Below are positions 11,800-23,534 of a DNA stretch of 64,000 bases, in pieces. The position numbers and the translations under genes were made by a program. Source of the stretch: Hyalella azteca (taxonomy: Eukaryota; Arthropoda; Malacostraca; Amphipoda; Hyalellidae); assembly GCF_000764305.2 (NCBI RefSeq), contig NW_025931637.1, positions 372,001 through 436,000 of the forward strand, in the 5' to 3' direction. The notes under the pieces were generated by a model. That model was not told the DNA's origin. It ran no database searches and saw nothing but the letters and a program-made list of their open reading frames with translations. The stretch's first letter is position 1, and every line of letters starts with the position of its first letter.

Positions 11800-12435
11800 A
11801 TTCCTTGTGAACTTGCAATATAATGCAGACTGATAATATAGGGAACGATATAGAAATATTATTAAGAAACGATCATCCCAAGAAAAGATGAATTTCTGCG
11901 ACATAAATCAATTAGCCATTATTCAATTCACGCTCAGCGATAAAAACTAAGCAATAAGGTTAATTTAATAGCATTATAGAAAATTGAGCTGATAGAACAC
12001 TGATAGGACAATACTAAAACACTAGAAATCTTGGGTCGTTCTTCTTCAGGAAGATTAAACTTGTGAGCGAATTTCGGCTGTCGACGAGACTTAGCTTCTT
12101 ATCACTTAATATATCGATTGTAAATTCTAATTCAAGTAATTTAGATGCTGTAAATTCAGGTACGTAAGTAAATTTAAGATCGAGTAAACTGGCAATTAAA
12201 GTAAATAGGTAAGTTTAGTATAGATCGAGTAAATTGGATATTGTAAAATCAAGTATGTAAGTAATTGCTAGATCGGAAAAACAGGATAATGCAGTTCCTA
12301 AAGGCAGCGATGAGCGACTGATGAATAAACAAAGGAATTATTAATGAAGAGACCTCGGCCAGAGACGCCATCGTCGACCTGCGCGGAGTAGCGGTACAGG
12401 AGACACCGCTACACATAACTGCTACGACCGTGCAG
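11800..12435. other. Intergenic, weak AT-rich repetition
   Basis: At about 12120-12290 phrases such as AGATCGAGTAAAYTGG and TACGTAAGTAA recur in drifting order. No gene recognised. Confidence 0.45.
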
Positions 12436-12444
12436 TGCTCTGTA

Positions 12445-12685
12445 TAATTACCTTCAGGGGTGATGACTGAATAACTGCCTCCAGGGGTGATGACTGAATA
12501 ACTGCCTCCAGGGGTGATGACTGAATAACTGCCTCCAGGGGTGATGACTGCATAGCTGCCTCCAGGGGTGATGAATGGATAGCTGCCTCCAGGGGTGATG
12601 ACTGCATATAGCTGCCTCCAGGGGTGATGACTGCATAGCTGCCTGCAGGGGTGATGACTGCATAGCTACCTCCTGGGGTGATGAC
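12445..12685. repeat. 27-bp minisatellite
   Basis: About nine copies of a unit containing CTGCCTCCAGGGGTGATGAC plus TGAATAA or TGCATAG. The period is nine codons. Two minus-strand frames stay open across the array, but nothing suggests a real protein beyond the repeat. Confidence 0.9.
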
Positions 12686-12779
12686 CACATCACTATATCT
12701 ATAGGGGTGCGCTGCTTGCATTTGCCAACGAATCATCATAACCCTCATCACAATTAGTTGATACTCTATATCTTAAAGG

Positions 12780-13010
12780 AGCACAATCACCACCACTCAT
12801 TGTTACTCATCATAAATACTACCAACCGGGATTCCCCATCATTCACCATCACTCACCACAACTCAAACCACTCATGTGGTCACCATTCATGACCACCCAC
12901 TCACGATATCACGAATAACACAAACTGGAGCAGTCAGAATCTCTCACTGTCACTCACCATCACTCATTATCACTCACCACAATTCAGCCACCGGAAGTCA
13001 TCACTAGCTG
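12780..13010. repeat. CAYCACTCA-type low-complexity region
   Basis: Irregular repeats of CACTCACCA/CACTCATCA, followed downstream at about 13515-13552 by a short GGACRGAC simple repeat. No gene recognised between them. Confidence 0.65.
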
Positions 13011-13827
13011 CGTCATCAGCACTTCCGCCGTGCAACACGAAATTCATTCTATTTTGTGTTGGCGTTTTGTGTCACTGCAAAAACATGTTGTGCAGTAGCC
13101 TATGGTCAGGTGCTGTCAAATTCTAAATGTACTTAATTATGCTAATTATTATGGCTGTCATAATTCCTATTCATTCTGTGTAATAATTCTCATTCTGAAA
13201 TTCAAATTTTTTTGTTCTAGGTTGTGCTGAAATTCCCATTATTGTCAGCTGGTGCAACGTTTTTGAAGTTTTACTTGACCATCTGTTGAAGTATAAAGTG
13301 AAGTACGTTATAAGTTTTTTAATATCGTTCAATTTTACAAAGATGTTTTTTTATCCTTGTTACTGTTCTAAAAGTTTTTCCATTACAATCCTCTTTACCT
13401 GTTGTATTTACGGGAACTTCAAACCCAATTGGACGAAAACGTGAAAATATATAACTCAGTACTCACTGCAGTGAGTGACAGAGAGCCCATTTTCTTGTCG
13501 ACGAAAACGTGAAGTCACGGACAGACGGACGGACAGATGGACGGACGGACATGGCGAGCACAATAGTGCATTTTTTTTCATAAATGAGAAAATGCGCTAA
13601 AAATCAGCCATTCAAAAGCAACCTTCTTCCACAGAGTACAATACGAGAAAAATTTAAACTTTAGGCAAAAATGATTGAGAAAGAGAATTATAACCCATCA
13701 TTCTTGATCCTATTATTTCCTATCCCATAAATGTTAGACAATATGAAAGGTCCGGAATGAATTTAAGCTCCCATAATTACAGTATCCATACTATCCTTGC
13801 AAAGAACTATTATAGGGACTATATTAC

Positions 13828-13828
13828 C

Positions 13829-13902
<74 letters not shown>
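13828..13902. repeat. (TTA)n microsatellite
   Basis: About 25 uninterrupted TTA/ATT triplets. Confidence 0.98.
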
Positions 13903-13904
<2 letters not shown>

Positions 13905-14177
13905 AGACGTGTTAGTTTTTTGTCATTTTGTACTCATTGTAACTCATTAGTCAGAAATCCGATTTTATTATCAGGCGATGAACAAAATTAATTCCCCATT
14001 TCATAATTGGGATATGAGATGATTTTTTGTTCAGCAATTGTATGGCAGATAGTTCAATACTTGCACCAGAACCAAAGCTTCATATTATGCATGCTACAAA
14101 TCATTGCGCTGTCGTCAAATAACAACAGTTGTGAAGCCAATTAAATGTGTGGATTTTTTTAACGTAGCATGCCGCAC

Positions 14178-14368
14178 TTTCGGCTCAGTTCGGGCCACAC
14201 GCCACATCGGTTAGGGCCACACGCCACATCAGTTCGGGCCACACGCCACAACAGTTCGGGCCACACGCCACATCAGTTCGGGCCACACGCCACATCAGTT
14301 CGGGCCACACGCCACATCAGTTCGGGCCACATGCCACATCAGTTCGGGCCACACGCCACATCCGTGGC
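14178..14368. repeat. 22-bp minisatellite
   Basis: About eight copies of a unit reading CAGTTCGGGCCACACGCCAC plus AT, with few substitutions (TCGG, AACAG, CATGCC). Near-identity of copies suggests recent expansion. Confidence 0.95.
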
Positions 14369-14439
14369 TGGGTTGGAGATACACGCTGTTGCTGTGAGTG
14401 TTGTGTGTATTAAAAGTTTTATTACTTAAATCATTTTAG

Positions 14440-15285
14440 TTACTGCAAGATTTGAACATATTAACTCTTAATTTTAGGGAATCTTTAATATGGATTATTC
14501 ACGGATCGCTGGATATTTCAGGTTCCGAATTGCTGCTAGAATGTTAGTAATTCGGGCAAGCTGTCCACTACTTATCTATACAGATAAAATTATGTAAGCT
14601 TTAATAAAGCTCAGGCACACATTTTGGCACATAAAATAGCGTCAAAATATTCTAATCGACGTTATGATTTAGAACGTATAGCAATTAAAGTCCTACACCA
14701 AACGATTACATTGAATTAAGAACCTAAGGAGTTTCTCTGCTAAGTGATATGTGCAGCAAGCATTTACATTGATCAATTTACATTATATATGGTGTCCAGA
14801 CTTTATACTTAACCTTGAAGCTGTCCAAACTATTTTTTCTTCTCAGTTATTAATAAAAGAGTCATTACTTCTGATCTCACCAGGAAGACCCACTCTGGCG
14901 CCCACTCATTTTTTTTTTTTTTTTTGCGTCGGCCCACTCAGTCAAAACAAGACTTGCGTTATCAACTTCACGTTCGAAATTCATTTCTTGCCAATAAAAT
15001 CTATTGAACAAATAGCTGACGATTGCACTTGATTTCATGCATTAATTTGAGTACACTATATTTCTAATTATAATTTCAATACATCTAATTAAATTATAGT
15101 AATCCTAATTCTAATTATAAAAATTTTAATTAGATTTTCCACAAATTTCTGTGTAACTTCGCGAGTCGCGGACAAGACGAGAGCGGCGGCGCTGCAAGTC
15201 ACGTTCTCGTCTCACGCTTCGCCTCCTCGCGCAGTTCCGGCGGCCCACGCACTTCCTACGCGGGCACCGCGGCGACGCGCGTACG
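14440..15285. other. Intergenic, nothing firm
   Basis: AT-rich with a T-run near 14911-14925. From about 15150 it becomes GC-rich and leads into the 49-bp repeat. No gene recognised. Confidence 0.45.
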
Positions 15286-15690
15286 TAACTTCCGACGCCG
15301 TTACGAATTTCTGTGGGCACAAGAACGACGCGCGTAACTTCCGACGTCGTAACGAATTTCTTGGGGCACAAGAACGACGCGCGGAACTTCCGACGTCGTA
15401 ACGAATTTCTGGGGGCACAAGAACGACCCGCGGAACTTCCGATGTCGTAACGAATTTCTGGGGGCACAAGAACGACGCGCGTAACTTCCGACGTCGTAAC
15501 GAATTTCTGGGGGCACAAGAACGACGCGCGGAACTTCCGACGTCGTAACGAATTTCTGTGGGCACAAGAACGACGCGCGTAACTTCCGACGTCGTAACGA
15601 ATTTCTGGGGGCACAAGAACGACGCGCGTAACTTCCGACGTCGTAACGAATTTCTGGGGGCACAAGAACAACACGCTCTACTTTCGAAAT
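15286..15690. repeat. 49-bp GC-rich minisatellite
   Basis: About eight copies of a unit with CGAATTTCTGGGGGCACAAG, then AACGACGCGC and GTAACTTCCGACGTCGTAA. All three minus-strand frames stay open throughout because the 49-bp unit contains no stop codon in any minus frame, so the three overlapping 134-182-codon frames here are artefacts of the repeat rather than genes. Confidence 0.95.
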
Positions 15691-15699
15691 CCTAACATT

Positions 15700-17100
15700 T
15701 TTCTGCGGACACGCCTGCAACAGCGACGACTGTTATGTCCGACAATTATATCAACTTTGCGCATTTTCATCCATTATAGACGCAACAAAATTTGGTAAAA
15801 ATTCTCGGCAGGAGGTTTTCTCTAGTGGCTGAATCATGTAAATGATATATGAAATAAACAAACTGAAGATATTTATCCTATATTTGACCGTGAGAGAAAT
15901 TTTTTATAAAGTTCAAGGAACTTTCAATTGCTAATCTGATATATTTGCCTTATATTTGTAGCTTCATGTTAAGACTAACTTGATGTAAATATTCAATCTT
16001 TATTCCAATTCTGAAAATGCTTGTTGCATTCTGAAATGTCAACGTAAATTCCATCCTGTTGAAAATCTAATGATGCAAATGACGAAGAGTGCATCATCAT
16101 TATTAAAAACATTGAACGAAAATTTGCATATCGATTTCTATCATAATGATAAAAAATGTGGAAGAAATTATTCTTAAAAGTTTGTAGTAGAAGAACAGGA
16201 AACGATGGCTCTGCCACAAAGTTAGGATTCGCCCGGCGAGGTTAATGCACGGCGTCTTTTTCCGGATGCTTCAGAGGGTGGCAGGTGTCCGGCTGCTGAG
16301 ATCCTCCGGAGCCAACGAACTAACCGTCGTTTGCGACGTCCAAATATAAAGTAATATTGTGAGACGTTACTTACAGAATTGATTATTTTAATTTAGATAA
16401 TAGCGTGTTAGCACTCCGAGGTAGTTTTAAATTTACTTTTGAATTGCTGAAGGTGAATACCACAATTATTTACGAAGCCGGTCAATTTGGGCTCACGATT
16501 GTGAATTTTATTTCAGACAAAAAAAAAATTATAGAGAAAATTTCGAACTAGGAACAATTTTGCTCAACCCGGTGTTGATTTATTTTCCATATGAGAAACG
16601 GTGATTTCAAAATTCGATTTCTAATGCATTACGCCTTACCATGAGAACCGTGATAGGTATAAGGAAATTTAATATTTAAATCATCCCTTTGGACTTATAG
16701 TGGGCACTTCGTCAATAATTGAGAGTGTGAAATGCGTTTCTCGTTTAAATAAGTTTCATGTAGATAGATCATAACGTGCTCATGTACTCGTATATAGTGG
16801 ATGCAATCGCCCATTTAAAAATATTAACTTTGTTGAATGTGGAGACTATTGTAAAATTCTTGTATCATTACGTTTAAATGTGCAAAAGTAATTAAGTGAC
16901 ATAAAACATTAAAATTTTTTCTTGTATACTTTGTCGACACAGTTGAGGGTGAAAGTAAATGATGCTCAATTTTCGTGAGAGTACTCGTAAGATTTTTTAC
17001 TGGCCAATTTATTAACAAGTGTTCGATCAATTGGCGAAAAGAAAAAATCTGCGGTGAATTTGATCATCTCATCCAGATTGGAATCACCGTAGGAATCGAG
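15700..17100. other. Intergenic, GC-rich patch at about 16225-16345
   Basis: Mostly AT-rich. The GC-rich patch (CGCCCGGCGAGGTTAATG and following) is out of character with its surroundings and may be a fragment of a mobile element, but I cannot name it. Confidence 0.4.
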
Positions 17101-17105
17101 TAATA

Positions 17106-17861
17106 CAGGGTGACCCAAAAAAAGTTGCTAAAAGTAAAGGCTTATAACTCGAAATTAAACGTAGAAAGATGAAATAAAAACCGCATTAAAGAGTATAACT
17201 TCAAGTTTTATTCAGATTACAATAAATGTTCAAAATGACCTCCTCGCTGTTGAATACACAGCTCGATACGTTCTCAAAATTTGCGGTAACTGCAGACAAG
17301 GTATCCTGGTAAATAAGTGCGAAAGCTTCACGAATTGCTATCTTCAGATTGTCTATGCTGTGTCTTGTACTGAATACTTTTTCTTTCACTTTTCTCCATA
17401 GGAAGAAATCCAAAGGCGATTCATTAATTCTTTCTTCAATCATGGCATTGTTTTCTTCTGATCTTCCAGATCTTCGCCGTCCAGAATGACCTTTGTTTTG
17501 ATTCAGGATCGTTCCTTTATCTTTCCACTGACGTATCCACTTCTTGATTGTGTTGCGACTAACTTCTTGTCTGTATTTGGTGGAATAACCTCTCTTTATT
17601 TTGGTTGGTGAATTTTTCAGGTAAAATTGTTCGACAATGAAAATTCGTTGCTCAGAATTTAGCTACATTGTAGGGGGAATCTTGATTTTAAAAAATAATG
17701 AGTTTTAACTATGAAATATATAGAGAACTTTAGTAACATGCATACCAAATAAAACTTGAAGTTATACTCTTTCATGTGTTTTTTATTTAATTTTTCTACG
17801 TTTAATACTTTTCGAGTTATAAACCTTTACTTTTAGCAAGTTTTTTTTGGGGGTCATCCTG
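17106..17861 (-). mobile_element. Mariner/Tc1-like deletion derivative (756 bp)
   Basis: The ends are inverted repeats about 105 bp long: CAGGGTGACCC at 17106 and its counterpart GGGTCATCCTG at 17851-17861. Both are flanked by TA (17104-17105 and 17862-17863), the target duplication expected for Tc1/mariner elements. The interior on the minus strand encodes only the beginning and end of a transposase. Long terminal repeats and a shortened gene suggest a non-autonomous element mobilised by a full-length relative. Confidence 0.88.
17201..17662 (-). pseudogene. Mariner-like transposase, helix-turn-helix fused to C-terminus, catalytic core missing
   Basis: An open minus-strand frame of about 150 codons runs from 17662 to a stop at 17201. 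Its first part has transposase DNA-binding features (SEQRIFIVEQFYLKNSP, then VSRNTIKKWIRQWKDKGTI and a GRRRSGRS linker). It passes without frameshift into SPLDFFLWRKVKEKVFSTR, the typical end of a DD34D/E-type transposase that normally follows the last catalytic acidic residue. The D-D-E/D core, about 150-200 residues, is absent, so the product cannot cut DNA. An upstream ATG is followed immediately by TAG. If expressed from a later start it would be a DNA-binding-only protein. Confidence 0.8.
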
Positions 17862-17869
17862 TATTATGG

Positions 17870-20800
17870 AGATTTGAATGAGTTATGAAAATTTTCCTAG
17901 GCATTCATCATGAGGTTAAATTATTTTCTCCACATCGTACCAAATACCTTCCGATTGACAAACCGTAAGAGAATATTTGACAGCCGTGATATTTATAAAT
18001 GTTCAACAGCAAAATAATAATAATAATAATAGCGGTTTCAGCGTTTATTAGGCCGTAGGCCTGTCATAACATCGCAGAACATTAACAGCATTTCGCGGTC
18101 TCGAACTCGCAACTCACTACCCTCACATTTGAACCTAAATTAGTTCTTGAATGAGCTAACTGGAGAGCCTAAAATTTTTTAAATGGGATTCAATGAATGT
18201 GATGATGTTCTCATAAATTGATGATAGAAAGAAAAGTTAAATATAAATTAATTACTAATTAATTAAATGGAAATAAAATTTTAAAAATAATTTCAAATTT
18301 TAATTAACCGTTGTTAGAAAATTCAGAATATTTTCAGATTACAAATAATACTTTTATGTTTTTTATGAATGAATAGTTTCGATTAAAAAAGAGTGACTTG
18401 CTCAAAAATAACTTATATCTTTCAAGTTCTGTTCTTACATAGTAGAGTTTATAAGAAATTCTGTTCCGTTTTAATTTAAGGAAGACTATGAAGATTAAGT
18501 TTGAATAGTTGTTAACGTCTAGGATAAGGAATTAACAGTTAAGAGCTTGAAGGAGGTGACAAATGGTGTATTTTAGGTTGCTGTGTAATGTAAAGTATAA
18601 AATGTTCCTTTTTCCTCTATATTAACTTGATTTAATGCATGGAATGGGCACCTAGTCCTGCGAATGCATGCAAATTCACTTCTTTGCTTGGACGCATTAA
18701 TAACTTTGGCCGTATTGCCGGCCTAAAATCTTAACCTTAACCATATTACTAATTAACTTATTTACTAAATTAGCTGAGTTGGGCCAACCTATAACTAACC
18801 GTTGCACATTTTACTTAAATCAAACCTCTGATTGGCATCTATGCCACTTCTAAATGGAGCCATCGGCAATAATTTAGAAGGTTGGTTAAATTAATATTTG
18901 ATCGATATTTATTTGATAAAATATATGACATCATATTGTTCAATTAAATTGCCCTTTATATTTTACTGTAATTCAAGCCATCTTTGTTACGTTACAGATA
19001 ACGACTCGCATCACACGTCTCCCATTCTGCGGGAACTTTGTCGTACGGAACGCCTCTTCTGTTTGCTGCTGCGTGCTGCCGTATTTAGTGTCGCAACTTC
19101 GCAAGGTTAATGCTGGGAATCAAGGTCACTGTTAAATCATTTGCCGATAAATTGGAATACAGAATATGATCACATAAAGCATCCTTGAACTAAGTTTGTC
19201 AGTTAATCAGACTGTTTTTATCTCTGATTGCAGTTGCTCCACTGCTTCTTCAATTCTGATTTTTTTTGCCTTCGAAAACCTTCGAAGATTTATCCTGCGG
19301 ATTCTCAAATAAAGTTTATCAGCGATTAAATTCGTGTAAATTCCTTACAAGTTAAGTTCATCTGTAGGTTGAGTTCATCATAGCTTTTTCTATACTCTAG
19401 TAAAAAGATTAATTCAAGTATTCAAAGGCGCCTCTAGCAAGGACCTTAGCAGCTTTATAGGACTTTTTTTTTTGTTTATAGTGCACAGTATTATTTTAAA
19501 CTGGAGTTAGTATCGATTCACGCAAACAAAAGATTAGTGTAAAAGGAGTTTTCTGAATTCATTGAAATCATTTCATGATAGTCTAACTAAAATATTTCAC
19601 AAATAATTTATTTAGAACAATTTTCTGTACAATTGGTCGTTTTCAATACAATATCTCACGAACTCATGTTCGCCAAGCACTAACATATTCAAATTTAATC
19701 TAATGCATTGACTTTCTCTGCAGTTTTTTCCGCAGTTATCGCTTCAAATGTACATTAATAAATAAGCGTGTCCAATACTTTATTGACCATTTTACTCCCA
19801 ACTCAAACTTATTAAAGGTTATTTAGTTTTTTATCCACGATTTCATTCATAATCCATGCCAAGATACAACAGCTGAGCATGTCTTTCATGAGAAGAATAT
19901 TTGTAGAAGTGCTTCTACTTATTTGCCTATAGTATATAAGCTTTCGGCTTTATCAAATAATTTTGTTAAGGTGGTGTGCACTTGTGATTTGTTAAATTAA
20001 AAAATTAAATTAGCTAAATTCAATGTTAAAAAGAATTAAATGTCAATATATTTGATATAGTTAATTATTAATTCGTTTTATACGCCCTAACGCTTCAGCT
20101 TTGATATAAATGTAAGGGCGCTATGCGAAAGTTAGTTTTTCATTGTCGTCACACAGGAAAATAATCAGAATAATAAACTCCTGGATAAAAAACTTTATTT
20201 TCACATCAAGCTTTATGTAAAACAATCATAAAAATATAAAGAATCACTTAATGACCTTCATCCCTTAGAATTAAATATCCTTATCATTTACAAATTATTC
20301 AATTGAACATGGAAGCCTATGAGTTCGCAAAAGAAATAGGTGAAAAAATGCTAATAAACATGTCTCTATACAAACTAATTATAGTTAAAAACATCTCCAC
20401 TAATAATAATTATTTTGAGACACGAATGGGCATTGCGTTGTTAAAACATCAATTCTATTTCGATTACGTACATTTTATACATGCCTAAAATGAGAATGGA
20501 ACTCATTTCGATATGTATTTATTTCATTTGCCTAAAATGCAAATCGGAAGAAAATACTAACACATATAACCCATTGATAAAATTCACATTTTATTTCTAA
20601 ATATACATAATATTGACATTGTGATCCCGTTACATTTACAATTAAGTGATGTCCATACAAAAGTAGAGAGTCAAAACATTTCAGGGGACGTATGAAGTGT
20701 ATGAAGTGTATGAAAAACATTTGTGCGTGTATGAAGTCCTTCTCGATATTTTAAATACCTGGAAGTTGGTTGAGAAAAAATAATAACGTACAAAGTCCTA

Positions 20801-21960
20801 AATGTTGTAGTGTCATTTTTATGCTTCGATGAGTCATTGCACCAATAATATTCATGGTACTCAAGCATTATGGATAGTCCTCATGTACAAATGTACCGGT
20901 CAATCATCCTTTCGTAGAATCAAATACACTACGTTAATGAAACGACGCACGATTCTGCGCAACTCACCAATCACTTTGCCTTTCATGTGATATAATCGAG
21001 ATGTAAATGCCAGTCTTGTAATTTTCATCGGTTTGTAGTTATTAAGAACACATAGAAATTTATAGCCATGAGACTGAAACATGCCAATATTTATTCGTAA
21101 GATAATCCGTGGATAGTGCAACTGAAGAAATAATATTCACCATAGAGCAAAATTACTTTTGTACAATCAATTCTGTTTAATTTTTATGTTCACAATACAT
21201 ACTGTCTTCAATTCTGAAATGTTATTATCAAGCAATCCAGAAGTTTTAGTCATCGTTGTGGCAGCAACCTTCAGCAAATTTTTATTCTCAAATCGCCAAG
21301 AAAGCAAAAATTTTTGGTCTCGCCGTAGGCACAAACCAGCGACAGTTTGCACGGGAAACCAACGTTTATATAAAACTAACAGGATAAATGACCGCTTACC
21401 TAGCTTAAAATTAATTTAAATATTTATTATTGCTGGATCCAGCCGCCTCGGGAATATCCTTCTGTATTTAAAATCTGTACAGTTTTGTACACATTACGCG
21501 GAGACATGATTGCACCAACATTGCGCACTGTTGACAATGAACGATACATGAAAAAAGGAAACGAGTATACATGAGAACATCAGTGAGAATGAGTAGAGGT
21601 TTGCATGCGAAAAATTAGGCGTTCTTATTGCCTAAATTTTGTTGGAAAAAGAGCATTTCTTGAAGGAGTATTTATGTCATCCACAACGAGTAGCTCCCCT
21701 AAGATAAATGACGTTGAAACAACATTTATTACAAGCTGATTGCGTTAAAACAGCGTTTATACTACGTTATTTCAACGTCTGATGCCTAATGGGTCGGGTA
21801 ATACAATACTTCTATACTGGCCGTCAGTTTATTACAGGGAGTTTATTTTAAAATAGAAGAGTCGGTTGAAGATTCTATACAAATGATGAAGACAAACACG
21901 TGAGTCAAAATACAGATGACTGAAAGTTTAATGTCATATTACTCATAGCTATCGTGCCCG
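17870..21960. other. Gene-poor AT-rich region
   Basis: About 4 kb with no recognised coding region. It contains short AAT repeats at 18012-18031, a GTATGAAGTGTATGAAGTGT repeat near 20690-20712 and a T-run at 19465. The AATAAA complement (TTTATT at 21842-21847) is a plausible polyadenylation signal for the KLF gene, about 130 bp past its stop codon. Confidence 0.45.
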
Positions 21961-21974
21961 CTTAAATAGACTCA

Positions 21975-23534
21975 TCAAATGGAAATGTGTCTCTTCATGT
22001 GAAGGCTTAGATGATCAGATCTCGAGAAAGATCTGTCACACAGCCTGCATTGGAAGGGTCGGTCCCCTGTGTGCTTGCGGTAATGCCTCGTTAGTTCGTC
22101 AGATCTTGCGAATTTCCAGCCACAGCCTTTCCACCGACAGATGTACGGTTTCTCGCCGGTATGAGTGCGCTGATGAGCTTTCAGGTGAGACGATTTAGTG
22201 TAAGTTTTGCCGCAGCCTGCGTTAGGGCAAGTGTGGATAATGACCTTCCGTCGAGCTCTTCGTCGTCTACGGGGCGCAGGCTGGTTGTTCACGGACCCGG
22301 GAGGAGGTCTTGCAACCTGCGCGGTCACAATTCCAGACTGATGGGGGGAAGAAGGGGGCGTGAGCACCATGCCGCTGTTGCCCCAGTACTCGTACATGGC
22401 CCCTGCGAAGCCTGGTCTCGCCTGCATCTGATGTGGTGCTGAGCCAAGAGTTGCGTTCCCAGGATGAAAAGGAATCCTCGGGAGATTTGAAAAACCACCT
22501 TTGTTTGATGACGGTGACCGAGTGATACTGAAAGTACCTGAATGAATTGTTATGGAATTAAATGTTCCATTGACAGCGGCGTGACTTGATGAATCGTTTG
22601 AATTCAAAGGAAGCCCAGGCGGAGATAGACTAGAGGCAGAGACCTGCCCTAGCGTAGAGGTAATCTCGTTGACGCTGATTGTCGGTAGCGCACCTGGAAC
22701 ACCCGAGTTGCTCTCGTACATAGATGAGTGTAAATGTGCGATATTTTTATCGGCCATTATTGGTCCTACGCTTGGATCATGATTGCCAACCGAAGTAGTC
22801 GCATGCATGGATGTCGATGTACTGCAGTGAGGGCTGGAGGTTGCCGGGTGTAGGTACGCAGAACCAACGTAAGGTGATGAAAGGTTTGCTAAAGTGTAAA
22901 ATTGTTCGGGCGATAGCGCGAATTCGTTATTGTCAAGCACGGCTGACTCTGCCGCTCCGTATCGTCTCTGTTGGATATTTTCCAGATGCTCTTGCGCGTT
23001 CATCTGCTGTGCCTGTTTCACCACATCGCTAGGGGTGGGCGTGTGGACGGCAGTGGACTCGTTTAGAGGAGGACTTTGGTAAGTATTGTGGTGTGCAGCA
23101 GTTGGCCTGTCTTGCAATTGGTACAAATGACAATTAAGATTCTGACCAGGCACCTGAGAGACGCTGCTGTGGGTGGACACCAGAGTTGACACTGGAGGCA
23201 AAGGCCCCTCTAGGTGTTGGTCTGGAGGAGTAGGTGGTAGTCTGATGGGGGAAACGCTCATCTGATGTGACAGGTGCTGCTGCGCATGACCTCCCACGGA
23301 GGGTGGATGGTAACTGTGCTGTGGAGAGGACGGTGACAGAGGGAACGGTGTTGGTTCAAACTGTAATAAGTTGTGGGGGTCGTGAATATCTTGCTTGTGA
23401 TGGACGTGTTTCTCGGGGGTGAGATGGTGGAGGGGGGTGGGGGATCCTGAACAGGTTGGGGACTGGCTGGGGGCTAAGGACTCGCAGAGATTGCCATCGT
23501 CGTGGAGCAGTACAGACTCCAAGTCTTGCCACAT
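21975..23534 (-). CDS. KLF: KLF exon 2 (disordered region plus three C2H2 fingers)
   Basis: 520 codons including the TGA stop at 21975-21977. The open frame continues 14 codons upstream of the splice acceptor (to 23576), but that extension is intronic: the GTGCAG acceptor precedes ATGTGGCAAG. All three fingers lie in this one exon. Confidence 0.93.
   Translation of the reverse strand: MWQDLESVLLHDDGNLCESLAPSQSPTCSGSPTPLHHLTPEKHVHHKQDIHDPHNLLQFEPTPFPLSPSSPQHSYHPPSVGGHAQQHLSHQMSVSPIRLPPTPPDQHLEGPLPPVSTLVSTHSSVSQVPGQNLNCHLYQLQDRPTAAHHNTYQSPPLNESTAVHTPTPSDVVKQAQQMNAQEHLENIQQRRYGAAESAVLDNNEFALSPEQFYTLANLSSPYVGSAYLHPATSSPHCSTSTSMHATTSVGNHDPSVGPIMADKNIAHLHSSMYESNSGVPGALPTISVNEITSTLGQVSASSLSPPGLPLNSNDSSSHAAVNGTFNSITIHSGTFSITRSPSSNKGGFSNLPRIPFHPGNATLGSAPHQMQARPGFAGAMYEYWGNSGMVLTPPSSPHQSGIVTAQVARPPPGSVNNQPAPRRRRRARRKVIIHTCPNAGCGKTYTKSSHLKAHQRTHTGEKPYICRWKGCGWKFARSDELTRHYRKHTGDRPFQCRLCDRSFSRSDHLSLHMKRHISI

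Noticed and set aside
15126..15720. Three overlapping minus-strand open frames of 134-182 codons
   Set aside because: They are the same 49-bp repeat read in three frames; no unique protein sequence of substance outside it.
22161..23032. Plus-strand frames opposite the KLF coding exon
   Set aside because: Antisense shadows of a strongly supported coding exon.
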